Assembly (NCBI RefSeq): GCF_035222485.1
Contig: NC_085920.1
Span: 1,984,001 to 2,048,000, forward strand
Reading direction: 5' to 3'
Source of the DNA: Podospora pseudoanserina
Taxonomy: Eukaryota; Ascomycota; Sordariomycetes; Sordariales; Podosporaceae
DNA length: 64,000 nucleotides
In this document: one piece after another, positions 1 through 11,769 of the stretch
Layout of the letters: the number at the start of each line of letters is the position of its first letter
How positions within the stretch are numbered: position 1 is the stretch's first letter
Translations under genes and position numbers: made by a program
Notes under the pieces: model-generated
The model's input: the letters and a program-made list of their open reading frames with translations, nothing else
Told to the model about the DNA's origin: nothing
The model's database searches: none

Positions 1-711
1 ACAGAACACTGATCCAGACAGGAATGTCATGGTAAAACTCGCGCGGGCCTAGCTTCACCCCCCCGCTGATGTCCGCGTTCAAAAAGCGCCTGATTGCTAG
101 TATCTCGTCCAATCGAGGGATGGTCTCGAACGCAATGTAGGACACATCGAGCAGCAGTTTGGGGACTTGAACATAGAGGTTGTACCGCTCGCTGTGCCAA
201 TGAAAGAGTTTATCGACGATGTCTTGGGAAGGCTCGATGTCGTAGTGGCCGGTGTACTCAGTTGAAGGTATCATCGTAGCCCCATACGGTCCAAGGCTGA
301 GAGCGACTCGGCCACCAACCTTGCTGGCGGCCCTCCTGGCGATGGAGACAGCATCTTTGAGGAAGTGGCCTATGTTGGGGAGGGGCACACCGTTCGGCCT
401 ACATGTAGTGGATTAGTTGGCTAGAGTGTTCACTTTAGAACGGATTAGGAAGAGCGACAAACTGACCAGTTCTCTGTCTTTGTATTCCTGAACCCATCGA
501 TCGACACCTGGTATGTCGCGGTTGTGATGACATCTGCACCAGCTTTGGCAAACGACATCTGGCAGTCCGCCAGGGTTTGCAAGTCTGTCAAGAGAAGGTG
601 GGAGGACCAGAGGGGCGTCGACTCGGAGAACTTGACGCCATGGATAGTTTCGAGGGTGGTTCCAAGACCACCGTCAAGGAATTTGATGGTTCTAGGATTA
701 CGGCCCTCCAT
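1..711 (-). CDS. Homocysteine S-methyltransferase (5' part, runs off the window)
   Basis: This is a cytosolic methyltransferase that moves a methyl group (typically from S-methylmethionine or AdoMet) to homocysteine to make methionine. Exon 1 is 711..467 and exon 2 is 398..1, split by a 68-nt intron (466..399); the join restores a Trp codon. The start is the ATG at 711, just before the family's opening motif FLDGGLGTTLE; the frame is open further upstream but holds no other ATG. Seen next are GADVITTATYQ and, in exon 2, VALSLGPYGA, EYTGHY and a DVSYIAFETIPRLDE block, all in the usual order for the Pfam S-methyl_trans family. The zinc-binding cysteines of this family lie in the C-terminal half, which is outside the window, so catalytic competence cannot be judged. 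The gene is head-out to an empty stretch and tail-off to the left edge. About 214 residues are visible out of an expected 330-370. Confidence 0.92.
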
Positions 712-2168
712 TGTTGGCGTCTGGAAACGAATCGAAATTATTCGATTCGATGATTCCCGTGAGCGCACGAGTATTTGGAATTGTTCTCCGGAGTCAGAAG
801 GCAGACGAGATCAAGCTCAATTCGGGCTACACCATCCAATGAGCGCAGCATTCGCTCAAGCTTGCAGGATTGGTCATACCGTACAGCTCAGCGTACAGTG
901 TGGACTTTAGAATGCACAGTGCCCTTCAGGGGTCTGATTCTGCTCTTCTAGACTTGCAACGGAACCCGGAATAACACACAGGGCAACAAACTATGCTAAC
1001 AGAGAGGATAAATCTTGATGAAGATGCCGCTCCTATTCACATAGCCCGTCATATACCGAAGCTTCTCACTATTGGAATGCATCAATCTTTAGTGCCCATG
1101 CTCAGCAGTATCCTTTCATCGATGAAACATGGCTCCCGCGGTCGGAGAATGTGGATGGGAGGAGCACCTACTTGCTCCTACCATCTAAGAGCCCACAGCA
1201 TCAGATGACGGCCTGACCTTTTGTCTGCCTAAAGTGCAGGTGGTCCCAAGTGAAACAATGTTGGACAAGTGACAGAAAGCGGGGAAACCTTTCCCAAAAA
1301 ACCATTCCCGATCTACCCAAACTCTTTCATCACAAACTACAAACCTCAAACCCAACTCCAAGAAGCTAGAGTCTTCGGACCAAGAGTGGCAATCTCAGAT
1401 TTGATCGAGGTATGTATTTTTTCCTTTGCAAACGCACAAAGCCTTTACCTTTGTCCGTAGCCTAACATCTCGTCAAAACAGATGTCCAGTTGCCTGGTAC
1501 ACTCTTTCGACGTTTCTCTCCCCACCATGTCTACAAGATTCTTCCCGTTGTCTTCCCTTCATCTATCTCCGCCTCTGTCATTCTTCCCTTGATGGAGATG
1601 CCACTGGTGGTTCACCGCCACACAACATTGACGACCCCGATGCCCTGGCAGGATTTCGAGCCCATTGGTTTCCACCCCGACGGTCTTCCACGGGGCGTGA
1701 CAAGCAGTCTGGGAAGCCATTCGCCAACGGGGACATATCCGGAGGTTCTTTCGCTTGGTGGCAGCAGCGATAATGGCTGGACCATCAGACATCTTCACAC
1801 CTTCCATCACCTCCCGTGCCACCAAGCCATCGGCTGCTTCCTCGAAACCCGCCAACGATAGCTCCGATGACGAGGTTGACAACAGGGAGTTCGCGATCAA
1901 GAAGATTGGCTTAGCATTGAAAAACAGAAGTAGATTTTAAATTGACGTGTTCGACCAAACAATCAAGGCGACTGGTCTGGAATAGGAAAGCAGAAATGAG
2001 ATTTCACTTCCCTTCCCACGAACATTGTCTCATGTGGTTTGGTGCAACTTCACAAATGTCGTGTCAATTTTCTACCATCAATATTCAGAGTTTCAACGCC
2101 GCTTACCCTGTGTCATCTAGGAAGGAGTTCAAAAGACTTCAACACGTGGTGAAGTTCAATGTTGACAT
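712..2168. other. Intergenic; possible spliced non-coding leader
   Basis: No gene is supported here. One good-looking intron sits at 1410..1481 (GTATGT donor, CCTAAC branch, AACAG acceptor). It is followed at once by an ATG at 1482 that opens only a 36-residue ORF (ends 1592). A second short ATG ORF, at 1773..1940, gives a 55-residue Ser/Asp-rich peptide containing SSDDEVDNREF. Neither has a recognisable family. They could be parts of a non-coding or leader transcript, or of an unrecognised gene. Confidence 0.4.
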
Positions 2169-3272
2169 CTAAGAATGCCCACCCTTGCCCATCATCTCCA
2201 AACTCTTGTGATAGTCACTAGTCCCATTGTTAGGATCCTGGTCCTTTGCCTTGCACTTGCTGTAGGTCTTGCCATTCCCATGAGCACCATCAATCCTCAT
2301 AAAAGACTGTCCCTTCGCCTGCAACATCGCCTTTGCCGCGTCGTCATACCAGCCGTTTATAAAGTCGCCATGGAAGCAATACCCAACACCAATCTGTCCA
2401 CGAAGTTGTCAGTGTAATGTCTCTTGCATTTCAAACAAAAAATCAAACGCAACAAAACAAGTAACAAACCTCCCCACAAGCCAACTTGATAGGCGGCACT
2501 CCCTTCCACCCCTGAGGAATAGCCCCGCGGGTATTATACCTGATCGAAAACCGCAAGCTAGGCATTCTCTTCATCCCAACCGGGCACTTGTTCCCTTGGG
2601 CGGCGGCGTACGTGTACTCGGAGATCTTGTCGGGGTTGACGCAGTCCGGGAACCGGAGGATGGCCTGTAGATGGGCCGAGCAAGTCGACAGCGGGAGGGC
2701 CGCACGGTCACGCCGGTTGCGATCTTCGGGGCCGTTGCCGTCGCACCACCAGGTGATCATGTTGAGGTTTTCCTGGACGTCGGTTTGGGATTTGGCAGAG
2801 GCGTTGCCTGCTACCATTACGAGGTCGCGGGGGAAGGGGATCTCGGCGCGGTCGATGTTTTCGTAGTAGGTTTTGAAGGTGGCGGGGTAGATTTCCGTGT
2901 GGGTGTTTCCGTTGACGTAGTAGAGGGTTGGTGCCCCTGGGTGGGTTGGTTCTTAGTGTTTTTTCAAAGGAGGGGTTTTCAAACCGTCTTTGCGGTGTTT
3001 TTTTCTGGTCTTTGTTGGATGGGGGGAGCAGATTGCATACAGTAGACAGAAAGATCGTTTGGGTTCTCTCCGGAGGGACATCCTTTTTGTAGTTCTGCTG
3101 TTGTAGGGAGGTCTTTGGTCAGGGCGTCTGAACCGTAGAAGGAGTGCATATGGGAGACGTATTGGCCGGGGTAGACAATCGGATCGATGTTCTTGCGCAT
3201 GAAGGGCTTGTGCTCAACCACGGTCAGGCCTGATGCAAGGCCAGCCAGGAATAAAGCTTCAAGGGACCACAT
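2169..3272 (-). CDS. Secreted DUF1996 protein
   Basis: A predicted extracellular fungal protein of the DUF1996 family; its biochemical role is unknown. There are three exons, 3272..3041, 2936..2470 and 2393..2169, giving 307 aa. The first 19 or so residues (MWSLEALFLAGLASGLTVV) form a signal peptide. They are followed by the diagnostic FMRKNIDPIVYPGQ and SHMHSFYGSDAL, then WAPTLYYVNG, ITWWCDG, LRFPDCVNPDK, KCPVGMKRMPSLRFSIRY, and in exon 3 CFHGDFINGWYDDA. These are the conserved blocks of DUF1996 in the right order. Introns are 104 nt (3040..2937) and 76 nt (2469..2394); the first join restores a Trp and the second is in phase 0. The protein ends soon after the domain, so it lacks the WSC or cellulose-binding tail that some relatives carry. 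A TATAAA lies 175 nt upstream. Confidence 0.93.
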
Positions 3273-4178
3273 TGTATCAGCTTGTTGGGAGTCTCCGTAT
3301 GACGGTGTTTGATATCGAAGTTGTTGGAAGGGAACTCCGGCTTGCTTCTTGACGAGGATCTCAGAGCAGGCGAGTGCTGGACGTATTTGTATGCTTCTTC
3401 CCTCATCTCCCCTGATATATCGGCACTTGGACATTGCATGGCGAGTTTATAGTGGTAGGGTTCATGGCTGGGCGCGGCTAATCTGATGTTAATACCAGGA
3501 CAATGTCTGATTGCATGGCTCATCTGGGGAACCGCTGTCACAAGGTTGACATGGATCAAGACTTACCTCCATTGGCGGAAGAGTTCCTAGTTGACATCCG
3601 TACCCAAAATGCTTGATTTGACCGCGGCGGTCGTTGCTGGCAATCTTGATCTGAAGGTTATGGCAGGAAGAGCCATCGGGGGTATCACTATGTCGGGAAT
3701 AGTAGGTATGTGTGGGGGTTGCATTCTGCCGATATCTTTGCTTTCTATGGTTTTTTTTTTTTTTTTTTTGCAAAGTAGAGACAGGAACAGAACTCGTAAT
3801 ATCAGGGAAATCGAAGTCCTCCGTGGGGCTTGGAAATAATTATGCCATACCTATGGTGCTCTTCAGCAGTCATGGTGCCTGAAAATGAACAAGGGCGCCC
3901 CGGCAAGGCGAGAACACACTGAACCCACCTCTCCGCACACAGATACCCGGGAGTGGGGGGAAATTGTCCGAGAGCGGCTTTCCGGTCTTGGCCTGCCGCC
4001 GTGAACCTTCCTTCTAACCACGGTCCGGGCTTATCTGATGATCTGATAATCCGGTTTCAGTCCTTCAGCATACAACGTATCACTGCTAGCATCTTTATCG
4101 TTGTCTTTTTGCTTGACAAAGCGCATTATACCACTTGATCGCCCTGAAAGCAAACCCCAGGCCCAAAAACCGCGCACC
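3273..4178. other. Divergent intergenic region with a poly-T tract
   Basis: This is the shared upstream region of the DUF1996 gene (minus) and the hydantoinase gene (plus). It holds a pure T run of about 19 nt (3751..3769) and the TATA-like box listed separately. Short open frames here have no family resemblance. Nothing else is seen. Confidence 0.5.
3446..3451 (-). promoter_or_regulatory. TATA-like box upstream of the DUF1996 gene
   Basis: TATAAA on the minus strand, about 175 nt before the ATG of the secreted DUF1996 gene. The distance fits a TATA box plus a leader of about 100-140 nt. No transcript start is known. Confidence 0.35.
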
Positions 4179-7100
4179 ATGGCAGATATCTCTCTCCAGA
4201 AGACTCTCCGGATAGGTGTTGATGTTGGAGGCACCAATACTGACGGCGTGATCCTCGATCCCTCGCGAGCCAACGACCCCCAGACTAGAGGCATCCTGGC
4301 ATGGCATAAAGCAGCCACCACGCCCGATCCAAGCGATGGAATCAGCAAAGCTGTCACCAACCTGTTTACCTCGGCCAACATCTCTCCGGAGCAAGTGGCA
4401 ACTGTCACCATCGGCACAACACACTTCGTCAATGCCATCGTCGAGAGAGACGAGGCCCGTCTCAGCAAGGTGGCTGTCATTCGACTGTCAGGCCCCTTCT
4501 CAAAGCATGCCCCCCCTTGTGTAGACTGGCCCGACGATCTGAGAGAGATTATTCTGGGTTACTATGCCCTTGTAAAGGGAGGACTGGAGGTGGATGGCGA
4601 ACTGATCAGTGATATCAACGAGAACGAGATTCTGGAACATTGCGAAGAAATCAAGAAAAGGGGCATCACCAGCGTTGTCGTCAACGGTGTTTTCAGTCCC
4701 ATCGACACCGTGGAAAGACAAGAAGAGAGAGCTGCCGACATCATCCGAAGGCGAATACCTGGTTGCGATGTTGTCTGCTCGAAGGAGGTGGCCAATCTTG
4801 GTTTCCTTGAGAGAGAAAATGCTGCTTTGCTCAACGCTTCGATCCTCCGCTTTGCAAGGAAAACGATCAAGTCGTTCCAGAAACCAGTCAGACAACTAGG
4901 CATCAAGTGTCCTGTCTTCATTACCCAGAACGACGGGACGGTTTTGTCAGGCGAGGTGGCTTCCCGGTTTCCCATCAAGACTTTTAGCAGCGGGCCTACG
5001 AACAGCATGCGAGGGGCGGCCTTCCTTGTTCAAGGAGAGGACAAAGCAAACGCCGATGGACAAGGAGAAGGGATGATGGTGGTGGACATCGGTGGCACTA
5101 CGACGGATGTTGGACTGCTGTTGCCGAACGGCTTCCCAAGACAACAGGCGGCCTATAGTGATTTTTCTGGTGTTAGGATGGTCAGTGTCCTTTCCACTTC
5201 CCAAGATGCACAGTGCTGACAATAATGACAGAACTTCTCCTGTCCCGACGTCAAAAGCATCGGTCTCGGTGGCGGCTCCATCGTTAGAAAAGGCGACACC
5301 TTCTCGATCGGCCCGCACAGTGTCGGCTACAAGTTAACCAGCGAGTCTATCGTCTTTGGAGGAAAGACTCTCACAGCAACCGACTGTGCAGTTGCGGCCA
5401 ATCCTGCTCTTGGCATCGGAACCCCTGAGCTGGTTCAGGGGGCACTTACACAGGACGAAGCCTCCGTCTACGAGACCCTTGTAAAGAAGAAGCTCGAAAA
5501 GATCATCGACACAATGAAGACCTCCCCTGCGGATACTGCTGTGGTTCTCGTTGGAGGGGGTGCCATCATTGCCCCGAATCAGCTCCGTGGTGCCAGCAAG
5601 GTGCTCAAGCCGGAATGGTCCCAAGTTGCCAATGCTATTGGCGCAGCCATTGCCCGTATTAGTGCCGTTGTAGACACCATCAGGTCCACCGAAACCCAGA
5701 CAGTCAAGCAATTGTTGGCAGAGATATCAGACGAGGCAAAGGCAAAGGTCATTGCCGCTGGCGCAACGGCTGAGTCGGTCAAGATTGTCGAGGTGGAGGA
5801 ACTACCACTACAAGTAAGTTTTATGATTAGATACCAACCTAGACATTGCACAGGTCTACTTGAAAGGGAGCTAATAGCAGTGCCAGTATGTAGCAAACAA
5901 GACCCGCTTCGTCGTCCGAGCTGCCGGCGATTTCGACCTGTCGCACACTGACACAATCGCCGAGCTATCGTCAGAGCAAGCATCTGAACAACAGGAGACC
6001 GAGTCAGAGCAACCATTCCAACAAGCCGCAACTGGTAGACAAAACAAGAAGCAAGTGGGTAAAGAGGCGCACCAAGTGGACATCTCAACCTACAAGCCAG
6101 ACGTCCGCAACCGCGTCTGGCATGTTAACGAGACCGACTTGAGCTGGATCTCTACCGGCTGTTACATCCTCGGTACCGGTGGTGGTGGATCTCCTTATCC
6201 ACATATGATCCTACTTCGACAGCTGCTCCGAGCCGGGGCAACAGTGCGTGTTGTCAGCCCTGAGGATGTAGAAGATGACGCAGCTGTTGGTTGTGGAGGT
6301 GGCGCAGGAAGTCCAACTGTCAGTATCGAAAAGCTCCAAGGGGACGAGATGATGGAAGCTCAGAACGAGCTGTACAAGATCTGTGACAACCAGGCCACAC
6401 ACATGATTGCTCTTGAAATAGGGGGAGGGAATGGCCTTCAGGGCTTGACGCTGGGAGCAAGCAGCAATATGGATCTTCCTTGCGTGGACGGTGACTGGAT
6501 GGGACGGGCCTACCCTACCAAGTGGCAGACTACGCCGGTTGTGTTTAACGAACGACAGCCTATCTGGTCTCCAATCTGTATTGCTGATGGCAACGGCAAT
6601 GTCGTCGTTATGCCCAAGGCCTCTTCGGATCGTCAAGTGGAGAGGATTATGAGAGCTGCTCTCAGTAATATGGGCTCTCAAGTCGCTGCAGCGGAGCCCC
6701 CTGTCACTGGTGCCGAGATGAAGAGATGGGTGGTGGAGAACACGATCTCGCAGGCATGGAGGATTGGAAGGGCTGTTGCAAGGGCCAGACAAGAAAATCG
6801 GCTTGAGACTATGGCAGAGAGCATCATTGACGAGTGCGGGGGTTCTGCGAGCGGCAAGGTCTTGTTCAAGGGCAAGATTGTTGGTGTGCAACGCACCCTG
6901 AGAATGGGTCATGTCTATGGAGAGTGCATCATTGAGGGAACTGATGTGTCTGGGTCGGACTATCACACGACTGGGAAAGGAAGAGAGCAGCAATTCACTG
7001 GCCGTATCAAAATTCCATTCAAGAACGAAAACATTGCCGCTGTCAAGATTCTCGATGGTCAAGAGGAGGGTGTTCTAGAGAAACAGGAAGATGTCCTGGC

Positions 7101-7347
7101 TATTGTCCCAGACTTGATTTGTGTTATTGATGCACAGAATGGGGAGGCTATCGGCACGCCCGAGTACAGATATGGACTGCTGGTCATGGTGATTGCCCTC
7201 GCGGCATCGGACAAGTGGACGAATTCAGAGAGAGGCATAGAGCTTGGAGGTCCCAAGGCTTTTGGATTTGGGCATCTTGAATACAAACCAGTGGGCACGT
7301 TCGTCAAGCCTGTCAGTGTTATTGACGAGTTTAACGTATCCGGTTGA
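4179..7347 (+). CDS. Hydantoinase/oxoprolinase-DUF917 fusion protein
   Basis: A 1014-aa two-part protein, probably a cytosolic ATP-dependent cyclic amide/hydantoin-processing enzyme. Exons are 4179..5180, 5232..5813 and 5887..7347; the introns are 51 and 73 nt. The N-terminal half is a HyuA/oxoprolinase ASKHA ATPase: RIGVDVGGTNTDGVI near residue 11, FSSGPTNSMRGA near 270, VVDIGGTTTDVGLL near 305 and IGLGGGS near 345. A linker rich in Ser, Glu and Gln (about 545-600) leads to a DUF917 half that begins near residue 605 with VWHVNETDLSWISTGCYILG and the glycine loop TGGGGSPY. DUF917 is now often called the S-methyl-thiohydantoin desulfurase-like domain. The separate HyuB/oxoprolinase-B subunit found in many bacteria is absent here. 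The start is the first ATG with a good context (CACCATGG). An alternative acceptor in intron 2 would put an in-frame stop early, so 5887 was chosen. The substrate is unknown. Confidence 0.93.
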
Positions 7348-8449
7348 GATGTCAAGTGCTGGATATAAGAAAACTCTCTGTCAATCAAGGCCATCAGGAT
7401 GTTGGGCAATGGGATATTTTGTTGAGTTAAAGATATCATAAAACAGTAAGCTGTAGCACGGTTGAGAGCACATGCTCTGCCGATTTATTGCTTTGGTTAC
7501 TCGATCGTGAAGGTTTCATTTCGACCCGCTACTATTGACGATTTTGGAAGGGCTTTCCGATAGCTCACGCATGAAGATATCGCCACATCTTCCATAAACA
7601 TCTTCTGATTCTGCATTGAGTGATCCAGTGGGTGTTATTTTTGCTCGGCTTTGATGTTATCTCTTCGAGTCACACCCAGACAGTACTCTGAACGTAAACA
7701 AGGTGAATGACCCTCAACGCCAGGGAGCACCAAGTCAGTAAGCGTTGCATACCATGATGGAATTCGTAGAAATTCTTCGATTCAACTAGCAGATCTCGAT
7801 TCGAAGATGCGGGTGTCTTCTAAATAGCATCCGGTTGTGGGCCATGTGCTTAGCCCTCCGTGTGATGGGTGTCGTGTCATGACGCCCAAGGTTGCAGCAA
7901 GGTGACTGTCAACAGAAGGTTCCCTCTTTGTGCATCTTGAGAGTCCTCGATCTAGCTGTCCCTCGCAAGCTGTCAGAGCCATACTTGGCATCGTTTGCTT
8001 CTCTGACCGCCTATCAACCCCGTGGGTTTCGCTGGTGGGAGCAGTGGAGGGTGACGCAAATTCAATTGTCCACACAGCATCGACCCAGCAAAACGCAGTG
8101 AACCGTGTGATCGTGCTTGCATGTAGACACAAACAAATGCACCTTGGCCTGCAGCTGCACGGCCTAATCTATCTTACCTGCTCTCGGAAGGATTCAGGAA
8201 AGTTTGTTGCTCTAGTGACTTTCTCAGGCCAGGAACCAGCTGTTTCTCAACCATTCTCTTCCCCTTTCCACTTTCTGGAAGCAGTAACAATTTCATCCAT
8301 CTGAGAAGAAGAAAAGGCTCGCCTTCCCTCACAAAGCTCGCGTTCACGCTCGCTACTACTACCATCGTCCGTTCGAGCTTCCGCCCCCTGTTACCCTTGC
8401 ACTACTCGTGCTCGGCCCTGAACCGGTAGCCGAAGTGCCCGACTTACCG
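7348..8449. other. Intergenic; leader of the Ca2+/H+ exchanger
   Basis: About 1.1 kb with no coding support. The last 200 nt are pyrimidine-rich (for example CTCGCGTTCACGCTCGCTAC), as expected for a fungal promoter and leader of the downstream exchanger. Nothing else is seen. Confidence 0.5.
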
Positions 8450-11079
8450 ATGCGTGAGTGTCTTCCGTGTTCTTAGCTTCTCTTTTTCTGAATTCTCTGC
8501 AAACCATCGTTTTCATTCTTCTTCCAGTTTACCCTTTTTACCTTTCTACAGAGTCTGTCGTTGTGTTGTTGACGTAGATGTTCTGCCGTTGGGCAATGGG
8601 AACGTTGGCTTTATCTTTGACCCCTTCATCCTGATTTTTTTGGTTTAGCATTCGTTCTTCCCTCTTGTTTGATATTATTCTCCTATCATTACCTTTGCAT
8701 CCCTATCATCAAGGACCAGCTGCTCACTTCGGTGGGCAACAACGCAAAGAAGCCCGTTCTCCGCCGAGGAAATGTTGTGCGAACGTAACAAGTTCCATTG
8801 CAGGATTGCTTGGAACAGTCCCAGTTACAAACCCGCTCCTTTCCAATCCCCTGGTCACAGTCTTCTGATGAAAACGGTCGGTCCGGATCCGTTGCCAAGG
8901 CGGAGGGACAACCGTCAGTCCGGCCAAGAAGAGTTCGAGGAGCTCTCTCGGCGAATAAACACAGCACAGACACACAAACCACACAACCACACACAGATGT
9001 TGACAAGATTCTTTCAGATCGCATCCGAACTTGGGCAAGGGCAAAGGCCCATGGCCCTTCTCCTCTTACCGGGACACCCCCGAGGACCCATGCTGCCGAA
9101 GCTGGGAACGAACGACGAGAAGGACGCCGAGATCGCCCAGCAGAAGACACCTCAAGGAATGCCTTCACAGGCTTCTGGCTAACCATACGAGCTATCCTGT
9201 TCTCGAGCATCGTCAATGTACTACTCATCTTTGTCCCAGTTGGGTTTGCTGTCCGTATGTCGTCGCTGCCGCTGTTGGTTCCTTTAAAGTTGGTGATTCT
9301 GACACAGCAATAGGTTTTGCGCATTTGCCTGCAGGCGTGGTTTTCGGTGTCAACGCTATTGCAATTATTCCACTCGCCAGTTTGCTCAGCCATGCGACGG
9401 AGAGTGTAGCCAGCCGAATGGGCGATACCGTGGGGGCTTTGATGAATGTCACCTTTGGCAATGCTGTCGAGCTGATCATCTTCATGTTCGTCTTGGCCGT
9501 GTCTCACCTTGTCTTCGTGTGCTAACATCCCCGCAGTATCGCCCTCTGCAAGGATCAGATTCGAATCGTTCAAGCATCGCTTGTGGGCTCGATATTGGCT
9601 AACGTCCTGCTGATCCTCGGCATGTGCTTCCTCCTCGGCGGTCTGCGGTTCCGGGAGCAAATCTACAACTCGACCGTCACGCAAACCAGTGCCTCTCTCT
9701 TGGCCTTGAGTGTGATGAGTCTGCTCATACCGACAGTTTTCCATGCCTCTTTCAGCAAGATCCTCACGGCAGACGACAAGGTCCTCAAGATCAGCAGGGG
9801 CACATCGGTGATCTTGCTGCTTGTTTATCTTCTCTACCTGGTGTTTCAGCTGAAGTCACATTCGTACCTGTATGAGTCGACACCGCAGCATATCATTGAG
9901 ATGGAGACCAGGCCTGGACCGGCAGCGCACTATTTTCACTCGTCGAGCTCGCTGGATGAAATGGACAGCGACCACAATACTTCGAGCGACGAAAATAGGG
10001 AAGACGAGGGGACCGGGCGTGGAAGACAACTAGAGGCACTTCAACTTCATGGCACGGGATCGGCAGAAGACACCCACCCTGACGCTGTTACTGACGGGCA
10101 CGAGTCGGGTCAAGGAGCTCCTACCCACTCCCACAAGAAGTCAAAGAAGTCGAAACATCACCACAAGCGACACCATTCCAAAAGACATTGTGACTCTGGC
10201 GAGCAGACACAGCCATCGATCCGCCGAGTGGCCTTTGAAGAGGGCCCCTCGCTGGAAGCACAACCTGTCCCAACCTCGCCACGACCTTTGTCGTTGAGCT
10301 TTCGCCAATTACCTCTCTTCACACCCCGTCAATCAGGACTGAGCATCAACAACCCTTCCAATCTCCCACCTGCTTGCCCACGCCGTGCCCGTTCGCTCCC
10401 TCTGAACCGTGGCCCTCCCACTTCTTCCTCTATATTTGATCCCAGCTTCAGGTTTTCCACTGCCAATGCTGATCCCCCACCGTCAACTACCTCTGCCCCT
10501 ACGACTTCTCCTGACGATGGTCGGTCCACCACCTCCTCCAAACCTCCAATCTGGCCTCCCATCCTTGTCCTGCTCATTTCAACGGCGTTGATATCCCTCC
10601 AAGCAGAGTTCATGGTTTCAGCCATCACACCACTTTTGGCATCTGATACGGGCTTGTCAGAGGCGTTTATCGGGCTGATCCTTCTCCCAATTGTCGGCAA
10701 CGCAGCAGAGCACTTGACAGCTGTCACAGTCGCTCTCAAGAACAAGATGGATCTTGCTATTGGTGTTGCCGTTGGTTCGTCAATACAGATTGCATTGTTT
10801 GTCACACCTCTCGTGGTAATACTAGGGTGGGCCATGGGCAAAGATATGAGTCTCTTCTTTACCTTGTTCGAAACGGTGTGCGTGGTTGTCTCGGCGTTCA
10901 TTGTCAGCTTCCTCGTGCTGGATGGAAGAAGTAATTATCTCGAGGGAGCTCTCTTGGTTGCGGGCTATGTCATGATTGCGGTAGCGGCGTTTTTCTATCC
11001 GGATGTTGCTGCGGCAAATTTGCTGGGGGGTGGGCAGGATGAATTGTTGAATGGGGGGCCGGTGAGAGGGACTGGGTGA
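8450..11079 (+). CDS. Vacuolar Ca2+/H+ exchanger (CAX/VCX1 family)
   Basis: An antiporter that loads Ca2+ into the vacuole in exchange for protons. The body is certain: exons 8861..9254, 9308..9485 and 9537..11079. It carries both CAX repeats: [20 protein letters not shown] with [12 protein letters not shown], and [20 protein letters not shown] with [12 protein letters not shown]. Between them lies a long hydrophilic loop with a His/Lys cluster ([18 protein letters not shown], near nt 10140-10190). The N-terminus is less certain, because the main exon has no in-frame ATG. The best model I can build is a four-base start exon ATGC (8450..8453), a 260-nt intron, a second exon 8714..8784 (reading [16 protein letters not shown]) and a 76-nt intron to 8861. 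This gives 729 aa with all phases consistent. The acceptor at 8713 (CATCAAG) is weak, so the start needs transcript data. The protein is longer than yeast Vcx1 (411 aa), through the loop and N-terminal tail. Confidence 0.88.
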
Positions 11080-11401
11080 TACCTAGGGCAAAACTGGAGC
11101 AGGGACGGTGTCGAGCAGAGACGGCGGTGGGCGTCGAGTAGGAGCAGTCATACGGGAAGGAGCGGTGTCAGGGTTGGTGTTTTACTATTTGCATTGAAGG
11201 CGTTTCTTGACAGCCAAGGTCAGGAGTTTGAAGGTTATTGCATTCTTTTCTTTTTGTGTTTCCTGGCCGTCTAGCATGTAAGGAATAGAAGAGGTACCGA
11301 TCATTCACTTTCTCCAACCATTCTTGTCGTCATGATTTTCGTTTTGGGTATCATCATTCGTCGTAACATCAGCTCGTCGTCTCTTCCATTGTTTTCCCAG
11401 C
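11080..11401. other. Convergent 3' region
   Basis: 3' flanks of the Ca2+/H+ exchanger (plus) and the cysteine-tail protein (minus). No ORF or repeat of note is seen. Confidence 0.5.
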
Positions 11402-11769
11402 TCAGTCATACTCCCGAATCGGACAGCAAGTCTCATTCAAGCAATCACAGCACACCCAGCAGCAACAACAACTAGCACAAAACCACGCCCAGCAACCAAT
11501 CGGCTCTGGCTGTCTCCGCCTCCGCTTCTCCTGCACAACAACCACTCTTGTCGGAGAGGGCGACAGCGACCGCTCTGGTCCTTCAACGTCAATGACGTGC
11601 GCGGTTCTGCTTGTTCGGGTGGTGGACTGGTAGTATGCTCTTGGAGGGGGCCTTGTGCTGGTTGGTTGGTAATTATCAGCTTTGTCGAAGAGAGTGTCAG
11701 CAGAGAGGATGAAGAAGATGCGTACTATTGCGGACGTGGCTCTGTTTCGTAGTAGTATCCGCCGCCCAT
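11402..11769 (-). CDS. Small protein with cysteine-cluster C-terminal tail
   Basis: A 99-aa protein of unknown function. Exon 1 is 11769..11726 and exon 2 is 11657..11402, with a 68-nt intron; the join restores a Tyr codon. The N-terminus MGGGYYYETEPRPQY is Gly/Tyr-rich. The middle is basic and Ser/Thr-rich and contains VIDVEGPERSLSPSPTRVVVV. A KRRRRQPEPIG stretch precedes the last 31 residues, in which the tail GCWAWFCASCCCCWVCCDC is followed by LNETCCPIREYD. That gives ten cysteines in about 25 residues, mixed with aromatic residues. Such tails resemble the CYSTM-type cysteine-rich membrane-anchoring modules of small stress proteins; that is an analogy, not a family assignment. Palmitoylation or metal binding is possible. 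The intron supports a real gene, since reading straight through meets a stop. Confidence 0.72.
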
